NCBI GenBank assembly: GCA_900074885.1
Contig: FJUW01000055.1
Location: 118,600 to 182,599, forward strand
Direction of reading: 5' to 3'
DNA length: 64,000 nucleotides
DNA from: Rhynchosporium graminicola
Taxonomy: Eukaryota > Ascomycota > Leotiomycetes > Helotiales > Ploettnerulaceae
How positions within the stretch are numbered: the stretch's first letter is position 1; every line of letters starts with the position of its first letter. Positions 12,200 through 26,187 of the stretch are shown one piece after another. The notes below the pieces were generated by a model. It did no database searches and had not been told where the DNA came from. It worked only from the letters and a program-made list of their open reading frames with translations. Made by a program: the position numbers and the translations under genes.

Positions 12200-15100
12200 T
12201 TATAGCTATATACTTAGTTCTCTTATAGAATTAAGAGTTTTTAGAGAGTAATAAAGCGCTGTTATTATTAGTAAACACCGGGAACCTCTCTTAGAAGTAA
12301 TAGCCTAATTCAGTAAGAAGTTATCTTATATAGACCGCTTCTTTAACTACCGAATTAATAGCTATATATTCAGCTTCTATAGTAGACTGAGCTATAATCG
12401 ATTGTAACTTCGACTTCCAAGAGAATAAGCAGCTTCCTATATAGAAGGAATAGCCGCTAGTGGACTTAGCCGTACTAATATCTCCGGCATAATCAGAATC
12501 GCAGTATCCGCTAACGTATTTACTAGAGCTATTAATATAAACTAAGCCTAGTTTAATAGAACCTTTAAGGTATCTAAGTACGTTCTTTACAGCTAAGATA
12601 TACGTATCGCTAGGGTTACTAGAGAACCTAGCTAATTTAATCACAGCGTAGCTTATATCAGGCCTAGTAGTTAGCGTAAGGAATAGTAAGCAGCCTATTA
12701 CTTACTAAAACTATAATATATCTTCCTTAGTAGCCTTATTAGGATTAAGTTCTAATTTAACCTTTAAATCTATAGGCGTATTCTTCAGTTTATAATCTGA
12801 TAAGTTAAACCGAGCTAGTACCTTCTCTATATAGCTAGCTTAATAGAGCTTCATATAGCCCTGATCTCTATTATAGTTAATTTCAATACCTAAATAGTCT
12901 TTTATCAGCCCTAAGTCCTTGAGTTTAAAGAAGTATTTTAATTCTTTAATCAAGGACTTAATAGTACTTTTATCAGAGCTAATTAGAGCTAGATTATCTA
13001 CGTATATACAGATTATAATCTTAAGCTCTTTATTAACTAATATATAATTTTCAGATAGGATTAACTTAAATCCGAATTTATTAACTAATACCTCCTTTAG
13101 CGTAATAAACTATAGTCTAGCTGATTACTTAAGACTATATAACGCTTTCCAGAGTAGAAGGAGTTTATTAGCGTAATAATCTACGTCTTCCGGGGGGTAA
13201 ATATATAAAGTATTAATATCTATATCACTCTATATAAAAGCGGAGATCATATCGATCTTATATATATACTACTTATAAAGTACTACTAGGGCAAATATAA
13301 GACGCTAAGCTATTTGCTTAACTACACTAGCGTATATATCTAGGTAGTTTATACCGTATAATTGCTTAAACCCTTTAGCTACGAATCTAGCTTTAAATTC
13401 GTAGTACTCGCTCTCTAGTTCTTTAATCTTATAGACCTAGCGAGTTTTTAGTAGTTTTATAGTCTTAGTATTACTATCGACTACTTTCCACGTATTATGA
13501 TTTTCAAGAGAAGTAATTTCTTTATTTATAGCTTTTAGCTAATAATCCTTATAAGGACTATTTATAGCTTCTTTATAGCTCTTAGGCTCGTAGATAACTA
13601 CTTCCGGGTCCTTTTTAATAAGGATTCTTTCCGGATTAGGTAATAGCCTAATTTCTTCGTCTGATTTAGAGCTAATAAAAGCTTAGTAAGCTAAGTTAAT
13701 AACGTTTTTATATACGCTATAAGCCTCTTTCTGCTCTTGAATTAATCGCTTATTATTCTGAATAGCTAAGGCTATATCAGAGTCTTTAGTATAACTTCTA
13801 GTAGTAACATTAGGTACCTAATTAGAATAGTCCTTTCTACGTTTTATACCTCGTTTAGGTATTTCTGCTATAGGTATTTCTTTAGCTATATTATTAAAGA
13901 GATCAAGTTCTATATCTTCTATGACTTTTTCTTTATTTAATAAATTATTAGCTGTTTTACTGTCGATTTTCTCCGAGTTTTCAGCCCTAGATAAGTCTGA
14001 TTTAGGAGTATTTATAAGTAAAGAAATCACGCGATTTGAATAGTTAGAGGTCTCGCAATCGTTAAGTATCTTATTAAAGGATTCTAATTCTTCCTTAGAG
14101 ATCACTTCGTCCTTAAAAGTTAAATCTTCCTTAATTAGGACGTTTTTAGAGCTTATAATAGCTCTCTTCTCAGGTATATATACTAAGAAGTTATTTGCGG
14201 ACTTATACCTTATAAGTATACCTCTATCGGACTTATCTTTAAACTTATTAGTTCTTTTATTAATAAGAACGTAAGTAAGAGAGCCTAATACTCTAATATA
14301 ATTAAGAGTAGGCTTTTTACCGAAGAGAACTTCAAAGGGACTCTTTTTAATAACCGAATTATAAGAGCGATTCTTTATATGAGCTATTCCTTGGATTATT
14401 TGAGGCCAAAGGAATAAGGGTATATTCTTATCTGTACAGATAGCTATAAGCTTTTCTATAAGATATCAATTTAAACGCTCTACTATACCGTTTTGCTCAG
14501 GAGAGTAAGGACTAGTATATTTATAAATGATACCTTTATCTTTATAAAAGATAGTCTTTTCATTAGATTTAAACTCCCCGGTGTTATCTAGCTTCAAGGC
14601 TCTAATTTTAGCGACGATTTTTAATATATCTTACTTAAATTAAGTAGTTATTATATTATACTACTCGATTAAGGTATCGTACGCCTCAGCTTTATATTTT
14701 AGAGCGTATACCCAAATAGCTCTAGAGCCTCTATAAGTAATAGTTAAGAAATATCTTTCTCCCTTTAGACCTTTAATCTTAAAAGGGCCCGCTATATCTA
14801 TATTAAAGACAGTAAGCGGAGGGGTATCCGACATAGGCTTAGTACTACTTATAGCGTATATTTTACCGCTATTACAAGTAGAATAGTCAGATAAATCTAA
14901 CCCCTTTTAGATTTTTAATCCTTTAGATCCTTCTATAGTCTTATAGATAAACTCCTTATTAGTATATAATAGACGCTTATAATATAGGTCTAATTTGCTA
15001 CTTTTATTAGAGTCTACCTTAAAAGACACAAGCTCGAGCAGCTCATGATTTACGTCTACTTCTAAGTAGTACGAATTATAATACTATCTAGCTTCTATAT

Positions 15101-16343
15101 TAATAGAGCTATTAGATATATTTATACCCTTTTTATTAAAAGTAACTTTCCAATCTTTATTAGTCAGTTCCTTAGAGCTTAGGAGAGTAGTTTTAAAGCT
15201 AGGTACGTAATTTACGTCTTTAATAAGTACTCTATCGCCTTCCCTAGTAATTATAGGAATATCTCCTCTATCTATTATAAGTAAAATATTATTATTAGCA
15301 ATAGTAATAGACTTCTTAGATACAAGTTTATAGTCTAATAACCAGCTTTTATTCAGTATATAATACTCAGAAGCGCCAGAATCGAGTACTATTCTATAGT
15401 TATATATAGTAGTATAAGCTTAATCTGCTATACTACTATAACTACTACTACTACTAGTACTACTGAAAGAACTCATAAGGGCCTTAGCAGACTTCTCTTT
15501 TAATTCTTTAGCGCCTTTACCTTTCGACTTCTTCTTAGTCGATTTATTAGGTATAAGCTCAGGGTGCTTTATATAGCAATTTGCCTTTATATAGTTTATT
15601 TTATTATAGTAATTATACTTCTTACTACCTTTCGAATTCTTCCCCTTAAAAGCCTTATTAGCTTATAAATCGGTAGAAGTATTCATTCTAGCCTCTTCTG
15701 ATATAAGATCTCTTATTAAACCTTCTATATCGATAGAAGAAAAGTTATTAGAGATTTCTTCGTACTTCCTAGAAGTAAAAGAATCAAAAGAACTAAGTAA
15801 ACCTTTAAATATAAAGCTACCTAGTATAAGCTTTAGAATCTCATACTTAAGCTGCTTTAGGTAGACTAAACTAGCTTGAATTACGCTAGTATACTCGTCT
15901 ATATTCTTATAAGAGGAGTAGGTATTATCGACAATACGATTTATATACCTACTAATCTCCTCTAAGCTAGTAGAACCGTAAGTAGCTATAATAGCTTCCT
16001 ATAGGTCTTTTGCGCTAGTCTTATCCTTAAATCTATCAAGGTTTTCAAGTAATATAATCGACTTAATAGCGCCTAAAGCCTTCTTATTTACACGCTCAAA
16101 ATCAGCTAGTCTCTTATAGTATTTAATCGCTAGCTCTAGAGAGTAAGAAGTATAATCTATTCTCTTTTCGCCTTACGTATTAATACGTTCTTCTGACTTA
16201 AAGTAGAGAGCTCGGCTAGGCTTAATCTCAGTACTATTAATATAAGATATATAGCCGTTTACCTCTAAATAGAAGCTAGCCGTATTAAGCTACTCTATAT
16301 AATTAGAGCAGCCTACTAGCTTATCTCCCTTAAAGGAAGACAT
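12200..16343 (-). pseudogene. Degraded copia gag-pol of element C
   Basis: Gag begins with an ATG at 16341-16343 (MSSFKGDKLVG...), and a zinc-knuckle remnant like CxxCxxxGHxxxxC lies near 15570-15630. Integrase-like sequence covers about 14160-15050. The integrase to reverse transcriptase linker survives as an open stretch at 13818-14105. Reverse transcriptase spans about 12650-13500. RNase H is the best preserved part (12321-12644): it shows CDSDYAGD, KSTSGY and a block resembling the copia signature SWKSKxQ...STxEAEY. Numerous stops elsewhere make it non-functional. These motifs are diagnostic of Ty1/copia rather than gypsy. Confidence 0.85.
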
Positions 16344-17088
16344 AATTCCTTATAAGCAGTTCAATAGTACTAAGTACTAAGAGGTCTTAAAAGTACGAGT
16401 TTTACTCGTATAAGCTACTAAGTAGCTTAAAAAGACACTAACCTTATCTTACCCTTGAAAAAGACAGTAGCTACGCCGAGCTTACTATCTTACCGAGTTT
16501 TTCGCTTAGTTAAAATCAATAGTAGTATACGGCAACTACGTCTATCGTATTTACTACTGAAATAACCTTACTACTAGCTCAGTTTATCTCACAGCGCCTC
16601 AAGCACTATTACCGGGTAACCCTCTCCGAGGATGGCTTCTTATACCCGAATAATAGCCTATTAGCCGACCTATGATTTATACCAGACTAGTAGCGAATCA
16701 GAAGCCACTCCTTACTATATAATAAGGCCTAGCTTCCAAACTAAGTCAGTAGTAGATATAAGCACCCCGGAATAAGATCTTAGCTTTCGTACCTAGGGTC
16801 ACTAGGTCGTCTCTACTTCTAAAGGCTTCGAGAGATTAAAAGTTATAATTTCCAAATAACTTCGTCTTAGGGTCAAGGGCTACGAGTCTGATTCGCTATA
16901 GCCGTATTAGTAGGGCTCAAAGGGGCTAGCTTACTAGCTCTTAAGCGAGAAGTCGCTTGAAAACGACTAAGTACGCCCTATCAGGAAGCTCCTTTATCAG
17001 TAAGGAGTAACAGAAGCGGGTTTAAGCGAGATCAATCGTAGAAGGAAGCGTCTAATTAGCTGATTTCACTAAGTGAATTACTACCATA

Positions 17089-17574
17089 TGAAAATTAAGA
17101 GTAGAAATCGGCCAAAGGTCAGAATAACAGAATAATAAGTAATCAATTCAACTTGCTTTATTTACTTGAAGAGAGCTAACTACAGGAGAGATTCTAGCTA
17201 CTTATATAGCTATATGAGCTCTCTAGAATATTCTATACTACGTAATACAGAACTGCATAGAAGAAGACACGTATACCGTAGAATCATACTACGTCAGTAG
17301 TACATCAGTAGAAACCTCTAGAAGTACGATATACGTACTAGAGAGTAGTAGAACTCTATCGAGAACCTTCATAGTAACTCTAATAGAATATACAGGGTAC
17401 AGGCTATTAACAAGGTACAGGGTATAAGTGCCAGGTACAACAAGGTACATAGGCAAGGTACTAAACCAAGTACTAAGACCATATACTAACAAGGTACAAG
17501 GTATATATACCAATGCAGGCAAAACTACCCAAGGTACTAGTAAACTGACCAAGGTACTAGTTACAAATCCAACA
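17089..17574 (-). repeat. LTR of element C (5' LTR by element orientation)
   Basis: 486 bp, starting TGAAAATTAAG and ending AATCCAACA on the + strand, that is TGTTGG...TTTTCA in element orientation with canonical TG..CA ends. A 108-codon open frame inside it (17289-17615) is LTR sequence, not a gene. Confidence 0.9.
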
Positions 17575-19943
17575 ACTAATATATAAGAAGCTATTATAAT
17601 TAAGTAAGAAATCAAAGGACCTTAGTATAATATTTTAAAGGAAGCTTAGAAGAAAGATAAATTATTACTAGATATAACTAAGGAACTTATTATAAGAAAT
17701 ATAATTAAGAATAATATTATATAAGTTAATAGGAAAGTTTAGCTTCCGCTAAGCTTAATAGAAGTATATATTAAAGAATAATATGAGCTTCTTATATATA
17801 GATACTAAGAGATATGAAGAATATATCTAAGGATTTCAAGAAACTACTAGTCGGGAGGACTCTACTGAATAGTTAAAGAAGTACTAGCTAATTATAATAC
17901 TTATATTAGGAATAAGTCTTTCTAATATATATCTTATAAGTAGATAATTATAATACTAATACTATTAACCTCTTAGAAATTAATATTATAGGACTTTATA
18001 GAGCTATTATTACTATCGAAGGACCTAGTTATAGGAGTTAGCTATAATATAATACTTATTATTATAAAAAGACTTATTAAGTATATAATCTTAGTACTAG
18101 TCTTCTTTACTCTTATAGCTAAATACTTAGTATAAGTATACTTTAAAGAGATAGTCTCTAAGTATAAAGTACCTAAAGAAATAATATTAAATTAAGATAA
18201 GTTATTTATATTAAAATTCTAAAATACTTTAATAAGTTTCCTAGGAATAAAAAAGAAATTATTAATAGCTTTCTACTCTTAGACTAATAGAAGAAATAAA
18301 AAGATAAACTAAGTAGTTAAAGTATACTTATATTACTATATAAATTATTAATAAAATAATTAGATAGAACTACTACTACTTATAGAGTTTATATATAATA
18401 GCTCGACTATAGAAATAATAAAAATTATATTATTCTTTATAAATTATAATTATAAACTTATTATCTATAGAGAGCTTAATAATATAGCTCGTATCTAAGT
18501 TCGGAATATCTAAGACTTATATAAGGAACTTATAGAAGAACTCTAATTCGTAGTAGAGAAAAATATATATTATTATAATAAGAACTATAATTAAGAGCTA
18601 ATACTATAAGAAAGGGATAAAGTTTACTTTCTATAGAAAAATATTAATATATAGAAACTAAGTAATAAGTTAGATTATAAGAAACTTAGATTATTTAAAA
18701 TTAAGCGAATTAAAAGACTTTTAAATTATAAACTCTAGCTACTAACTATAATAAAGAAAATATTCTTAATATTCTATATATCCTTATTAGAAAAAGTACT
18801 ACTAAGAGTATTAATAGCCCCGAAAGTATATACTAACCTAGTTAACTTATTTATAGAATATAATATAGAGGAACTACTAGACTATTAGTATAAATAAAGT
18901 ATTATTAGATACTTAGTAAAATAGAAAAACTATTTATATTTAGAAAATATATAAGAACTTAAGTTAAGCTTTTATTATCTAGTATTACTAGCTAGTTTCT
19001 ATTGATAAAACTTAGATCTACTAAGAAAGGATCTGCTGAATCGAAGAGTAACTCTATTATTAGGTTAGAAAGGAGCTCGAGAGGAAAAGAAGAAAGTAAC
19101 TTCTCTATAGTAGCTAACTTAATAGAAAGGAGAGGAAGCTAAGGAAGCTAGTTAGAATATCTATCTAAATGAAGCTTAAGTAGAGAATTAGAAGAATATT
19201 TTAATTTCCTAAGCTATTAAAAATAATATATCTCTTTTAGAGGAGAATATATTACTAAGTACCCTGAGGTATTATAAGATCTTTTCGCGCGAATATACTC
19301 TAAATAGTAAGTTAATTCCTTGAGATCTAGAAAATATTTTTAATATTATTTCTAATAGAATAAATAGGTTTCTACCGGAAGATTTGATTTTTCGATACGT
19401 ATAGTAAGTGCGATACGCTCTTTTATTTTCTTATAATTAGTAGATAATATTATAAGAAAAGAAATCAAGTTCTAAAGTAATTATTAATATTCTTTTAGTA
19501 TACTTAAGTATAAAGATACGCTAAGATAGAAGGGGGATAGTATTATAAACTTAGTAAGTTTCTTAGTACTAAAAGCTATCTTAGCACTAGAATACTAATA
19601 GTACTATCCTATAGTACGTATTAGATATATTTTAGTACTAGAGGAGAGTTAGTACTACTAAGAGAATAATACTAATATAGTTATAGTATAAACTAGCGAG
19701 TAGTACTATATATCTACCTATATTATAGTAATAATAGTATTATAGCTAGAGGTGATCTAGGATCACGTGATAGAGTCTAGCTTAGTAGGAGTCTAGTATA
19801 TGGAGTCGGACTCCATATAGAAGACTCCTCGGATAAGAGATTCCTAATAAAGGAGAAGGCCTCTATATAAGACTAGTACTTCTACTATTAGATAGGAGCT
19901 TCGTGCTCGAATTCATATAGTAATTAATACCTACTTATAATAT
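17575..19943 (+). mobile_element. Element D: 3' part of a Ty3/gypsy element with LTR remnant
   Basis: The + strand matches element E from about 24079 to 26187 closely: the end of pol, the integrase and a chromodomain-like tail (EYNIEELLDYQY... near 18858-18920). The sequence from about 19538 to 19943 resembles the first ~400 bp of the element E LTRs, sharing GATCACGTGAT and the stretch ending CTTATAATAT. Element C abuts its left side and element E its right side, so only a fragment remains. Stops replace Gln codons throughout. It is more diverged and more AT-rich than the copy in E. Confidence 0.8.
19797..19819. repeat. Perfect inverted repeat, 11-bp arms, 1-base spacer
   Basis: TATATGGAGTC at 19797-19807 is followed by one G and then its exact reverse complement at 19809-19819. 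It lies in the element D LTR remnant and is absent from the aligned element E LTRs. Confidence 0.9.
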
Positions 19944-20438
19944 TGTCACGAATCGGCCTGGTTCTTAGCACTAAAACCGTCCTGGCATCAGAATACTAAT
20001 AGCACTACCTAGTAGTAAGTGCTAGATAAGTTTTGATACTAATCAGAGAGTTAGTACTATTGAAAGGAGGGCACTAACATAGTTATAGTATAAACAGCGA
20101 GTAGTATTATACGCCTACCTGTATATAGTAATAATAGTATTATAGCTATAGGTAATCCGGGATCACGTGATATACTAGACTACTAGATAAGTCGCGAGGG
20201 CTTATACGCTCTGTAAGACGGTCTTATATAGCTAGCATAAGGGAATAAAGGCTCTATATAAGACTAGCACTTTTACTATTAGATAAGAGCTTCGTGCTAA
20301 AATTCATATAGTAATTAATACCTGCTTATAATATCTTAATTCTAATTAAGAACCGAACTTCTTATCTACTTTACTTTATAGCTAATACTAACTAACGAGC
20401 TTATATACCGCGTACTAGTTAGAACTAGGAATGTTATA
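19944..20438 (+). repeat. 5' LTR of element E
   Basis: 495 bp, starting TGTCACGAATCGG and ending AATGTTATA. It includes GGGATCACGTGAT near 20160-20172 and a TATATAAGAC TATA-like stretch near 20257. The differences from the 3' LTR are mostly transitions. Confidence 0.9.
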
Positions 20439-20479
20439 CTTTAAGCACCTCACTTAAAGTATTATTAGTAAGAACGAAA

Positions 20480-23400
20480 TAGCCCCTAAAGAAGGATTAG
20501 TTATAAGAGAAGGATCCTAAGTTAGTAAGATAGAGAAGACTAATAAAGTTACTCTACCTCGAGTCAACTTACTTAATACTTATTATAGAAACTATAATAA
20601 CCTAAGGTAATTTATCCTTTAGTACTAAATATACCTCGCCTTTAATAGAGACAAGTTCGAAGCAGATTCTCTTAAAGTATTATAGATTACTTTATTTCTC
20701 TGCGATACTACTACTTACTAGATCGTACCGGCCTTAAGTAATTACTTAGTTAATCGATACTTAACCGGGGCCTATTCTATTGCTATAACTGAAAAGAGTC
20801 GAGTTATCTTTCGAACTATTATAAGCTTTACTATTATTATTAAAGGAGTCTTTAGAGACTCTAATAAGAAAGAATAAGCCGAGAAGCATCTGCTCGGAAT
20901 TCGATAGTAAGGATCTATTTATGAATATATTACCGAGTTCTATTACTATTCTATATAGTTAGACTAGACTAATAGTAGATTAAGGGCCTAATACTACTAG
21001 GGCCTTAAGGACTATATTAAGGATAAGCTCTCTAAGATAGATAAATCAGATAATCTAGAGGACTTAATTAAATTATCTATTATTATTAATAAACGAATCT
21101 AGGAATAAGCGAAGGAAGAAGAAGAATACTTTATACTTACTTATCTCCGGAAGCTCTAATTTCTATAATAATATAGTAAGTATTAGGGAAATTTCTAACT
21201 TTACTCGAATAATAAATATAACTATTATAACTCGATAGAAATAGATAGAGTAGAGAGAGGTTCTAAGGGCTAAGCTAAGAAAGATAAACGTCGAGAGAAG
21301 GGTCTCTATTATATATATAGTAAGCTAGGATACCTCGCATATGATTATTCTCAGAAGAAGAAGTAGGGAAGGAAACCTTAGAATAAACCTAAGAGAGGAT
21401 TCGGACTAGTTAAAAGGAAGTCAGATTACTAAGAGGCTTCTAGCGCAGAATAGAGTTCGTAGGACTTTATAGCTTATAAATCTAGCGAAGAATTCGAAAA
21501 GAACTTAGTTAAGCTATTAGATAAAGACTAAGAAAGCTAGAGTATTATAGATAAAAGAAACTATCTATATAATAATCTCCTATATAATAACGAAAACTAG
21601 ACTCTTCGAAATCATAATAATAGAAGAAGAATATAAGCTTATAATAGAACTAAGTCCGATTTTATAGAGTATTATCGAACTTATAATATACTTAACTTAA
21701 GTATAGACTATATTATTACCTATTATAATACTATTACTATTATATTCTAAGTTAATACCGGGGATATCGAGGAATAACTAGATTGTTATATAGCTAATCT
21801 CGAAGGAGAACCTGAACTAAAGGAATTCGAATAATTAGATTAGTTCCTTCGAATTAAAGATACTTAAGCTATTATTAAGGAAATAGAAGAGGAACGCTAT
21901 TAGTAGAGAAGATAATACCTATTAGAACTAGCTACTTATTAGAGAATAGTACTAGATCTTATTTAGAGATAAGCTAATCTCTAATACTATATACCTTATA
22001 CTCTAATTACTTACGAACCTAGCCTTAGGATTTAGTTAGACGAAATAATAAGAAGAATTATTAAAGAAGTATATAATTACTCCCTAATAGAACTATTATA
22101 CCTAGAGCTTATTACTACTAGAGAGTTCGATTAGTTAATCTTATTAGTTATAATAGATAATATTAAGATAAAAGTACTTATTAATTCAGGAGCTATAAGA
22201 CGCTTTATAAATCTGGCCTTTATCGAGAAATAGAATATTCTTATATTATTAACCCGAAACTATATCGCCTTACCTTATTAGATAGGAAAAGCGCCGGATT
22301 AGATAGATAAGTCTATAGAAGAATAAGAGGAATTAAAATAGTTATTAATAGATACGAAGATATGCTTTACTTTGATATTATATCTACTAGATAATACGAT
22401 ATTATATTAGGAATATTATAGCTATATAATTATAATCTTAGCGTAAACTAGATAACTAAGAAGATTATGTTTAGTAATTATAAATATAAATATAGTTAAC
22501 TAGCTAGTAAAAGAGAAGCTAGCGCTACCTCCTTAATAATAACGCTAATAGACTCTAGCTAGTTAAGTCGAGTTCTTAGTTAGATAGAACTTAGGAATTA
22601 TCTTAGTTAAATAGATAATATTTAGGAATAACTACTCGAACTATATAAGAAGTTCTCGAAATTATTCGAGGATCCGCAGGATATAAGAGCTCTACTTAAG
22701 TATAAGCTCTAGGATTATGAAATAAACTTTAAGAATAGATTTATACTTATTATAAAAAACTTTATTATTATAATTATAATACTATAAGAATACTTAAGAA
22801 GTATTAAGAGTTAAGTATAAAGAAAGGATAGATTCGGAAATCTAAGTTATCTTACGCTATTAATATACTAGTAATTAAGAAAGCAGGAGATCTTAAAGGG
22901 AGACCTTATAGAGACTATTAGATAATTAATAGTAGAACTATAAGGGATATATACCCTTTACTAAATACTTAGTACTTGCGGGATAAGCTAGCTAGAGTAA
23001 AGATATTAACTAAGTTAAACTAATATAACGCGTTTAATTTAATCCGAATTAAGAAGGGATATAAGTAGAAGACTGCTTTCGTATTACCCTTAGAGCTATA
23101 GGAATATATAATAATACTATTCGGCTTAACTAATACCCTAGCTATATATTAGAGATAGAATAATAATATTCTTAAGGACTTTATTAGGAAATTCGCTATA
23201 TACTACTTAGATAATATTCTAGTATACTCGGAGACTATTAAGGTATACTAGAGCTATATTACTTAAGTTATAGAAGTACTATATAAAGTAGATTCTAGAC
23301 TAAAGTTATCGAAATATAAATTCTCAGTTAAGCAAGTTACTTTTCTAAAGTATATTATTCGCTTAAGAGAGATAAGTATTAACTTGGAGAAAATTAAAGT

Positions 23401-25550
23401 TATAAAGGAATAGGAATTACTAAAGAATATTAAGAATATATAATTATAATTAGGTTTTACTAACTTTTACTAATAGTTTATTAGAAACTATTCTAAGATT
23501 ATCGAGCTACTTATAAGCTTAATAAGAAAGGGTATTTCTTTTACTTAGACTAGCTAGTATAAGAAAGCTTTTTAGAGAATTAAGAAAGAATTTATAAAAG
23601 AACTAATCTTATATAGTTTCAACGAAAAGAAGGAAAGTATAATAGAAATAGATACCTTCGATACTTATATTAGTATAGTATATCTATAGCGAGATAATAA
23701 AGGATAATTATATCTAATTATTTACTTTTCAGAGAAAATATCTTTAGCTAAATAGAATTATAATATCTATAAGAAAGAACTTATAGCGATTATTAAAGTA
23801 CTTAAATACTAGAAAATATACTTATAAGGAGCTAAGTTCCTAGTTATTATCTATATTAATTATATAAATCTTCGAACCTTTCTAACTACTAAGGTCTTAG
23901 ATAATTATCGTTTAGCTCGATAGTCCGAGGAACTTGCCTCTTTTAATCTAATTATTAAGTATATATAAGGAAAAGATAATATATAAGTAGATACTCCAAG
24001 TAGATTACTAAGTTATAAGAATAATAAGGTCTATAATAAGACTATCTTACTTAGATAGCTAGATAATAGAGATATAGTTACTAATATTAGAGAAGCTACT
24101 GCGATTAAGTAAGAAATCAAGAGACCTTAGTATAATACCTTAAAAGAGGCCTAGAAGAAGGATAGAATATCCCTAGATAAGACTAAGGAATACGTTACGA
24201 GAAATATAATTAAGAATAGTATTATACGAGTTAATAGGAAGATTTAGCTTCTGCTAAGCTTAGTAGAGATATATATTTAAAAGAATAATACGAGCTTCCT
24301 GTATATAGATACTAAGGGATACGAAGAACGTATCTAAGGATTTTAAGAAACTACTAGTCGGAAGAACTCCGCTAAGTAGTTAAAGATATACTAGCTAATT
24401 ATAATACTTATATTAGAAATAAGTCTTCTTAATATGCACTTTATAAGTAGATAATTATAGTACTAATACTACTAAGATCTTGGAAATCGATATCATAGGA
24501 CTTTATAGGGCTATTACTGCTATTGAAGGACCTGGTCACGGGAGTTAGCTATAATATAATACTTATTATTATAGAAAGACTTACTAAGTATATGATCTTA
24601 GTACTAGTCTTATCTATTCTTATAGCCGAATACTTAGTATAGGTCTACCTTAAGGAGATAGTCTCTAAGTATAGAGTACCTGAAGAAATCATATTAGATC
24701 GAGATAAGTTATTTATATTAAAATTCTGAAATACTTTAATAAGGTTCCTAGGAATAAAAAAGAAATTATTAATAGCTTTCTATCCTTAGACTAATAGAGG
24801 AAATAAAAGAATGAACTAAGTAGTTAAAGTATACTTATATTATTATATTAACTATTAATAAAATAATTAGGTAGAATTACTACTATTAGTAGAGTTTATA
24901 TATAATAGCCTAACTATAGAAATAATAAAAGTTATACTATTCTTTACGAATTATAGTTACGAACCTATCGCTTATAAAGAACCTAACTTAATAGTTAAGG
25001 ATAATAATATAGCTCGTATCTAGGTCCGGAATATCTAAGACTTCTATAAGGAACTCGCAGAGGAACTCTAGTTTATAATAAAGAAGAATATATATTATTA
25101 TAATAAGAATCGTAGTTAAGAGCTAACGCTATAGAAGAGGGATAGAGTTTACTTTCTATAGAAAAATATTAATATATAAAGACTAAGCGATAAGCTAGAT
25201 TATAAGAAACTTAGACTATTTAAAATTAAATATAGTAAAGGACCTTTAAATTATAAACTCTAGCTACTAGCTATAATAAAGAAGACATTCCTAATATTCT
25301 ATATATTCTTATTGAAAAAAGTATTACTAAGAGTACTACTAGCCCCGAGGATATATACTAAACTAGTTAACTTACTCGTAGAATATAATATAAAGGAACT
25401 ATTAAACTATTAGTATAAATAAGATATTATTAGATACCTAGTGAAATAAAAGAACTACTTATATTCGGAAAATATATAGGAACTTAAGTTAAGCTTTTAC
25501 TACTTAGTATTACTAGCTAATTTCTATTAATAAAACCTAGATCTACTTAG
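20480..25550 (+). pseudogene. Degraded gag-pol of gypsy element E
   Basis: A CCHC knuckle remnant (GLYYIYSKLGYLAYDYSQ, its Cys and His changed to Tyr) lies near 21301-21354. A protease motif VLINSGA lies near 22167-22187. Reverse transcriptase runs from about 22860, with YYLDNILVYS near 23200-23230, where YxDD has become YLDN. RNase H with a KISLAKQNYNIYKKEL-type block lies near 23735-23790. Integrase covers about 24270-25300. A chromodomain-like segment (EYNIEELLDYQY...RYLVKQKNY) lies near 25380-25455. The Cys-to-Tyr, Asp-to-Asn and Gln-to-stop changes are all C-to-T or G-to-A events. Confidence 0.85.
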
Positions 25551-26187
25551 AGTAGATCCGCAGGGTCGAAAGGAAGATCGACTGTCAGGTCGAATAAGGG
25601 GTCGATAGGGACGTCGGAACTAGAGGGTTCCGCGCTCGCTAACTTAGTATTATTAGGTACTCTCTCCCTTTCTTATTTCTTCTTTTCTTCCTTTTCTAGA
25701 GCTTTAAGAGTATCGAGCTTAGCTATCGAGTTCAGACTAGTAGTAATTATCTTTTACTGCCTTTCGTATAAGAAACGTTTCTGTTTCTTTAACCTTATAA
25801 TTCGCATATAGAACTTAGTTATAGCTAAATCTTCCTTATTCTTTAATTTTTTAATTTAGGAATCTAGACTTTCTTATTCGGAAGCTATAGGTATCCGGTT
25901 CCTTATACGAATATCGCAGGATTTATTTAATTAGGCGTAATAACTATACCGGGTTAATTTAAAGTCGCGAGGCGATATATACTCTTTATATACTGCTTTT
26001 TTATATCTAGTATATAGTATTATGATTTTATTACTTAATTCTATTTATCTTCCGAGTGTAATATAATCGACTTATTTAGTTAAGCGTTTAGGGGGCAAAA
26101 TAAAAGAAGGAGATAGCTATAAGTAGATGTCGATATTTCCTTAGGTATACTTAAGCGTAGGGACACGCTAAGACAGAAGGGGGATAG

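Larger units (their letters stand above)
11176..17574 (-). mobile_element. Element C: full-length Ty1/copia LTR retrotransposon, RIP-degraded
   Basis: Two 486-bp direct repeats flank a 5.4-kb interior that reads on the - strand as copia gag, integrase, reverse transcriptase and RNase H in Ty1/copia order. The right flank (from 17575) is gypsy element D. The left flank is CTCTA and the right flank ACTAA, so no target duplication is seen. A single N at 11977 marks an assembly gap inside the element. Confidence 0.88.
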
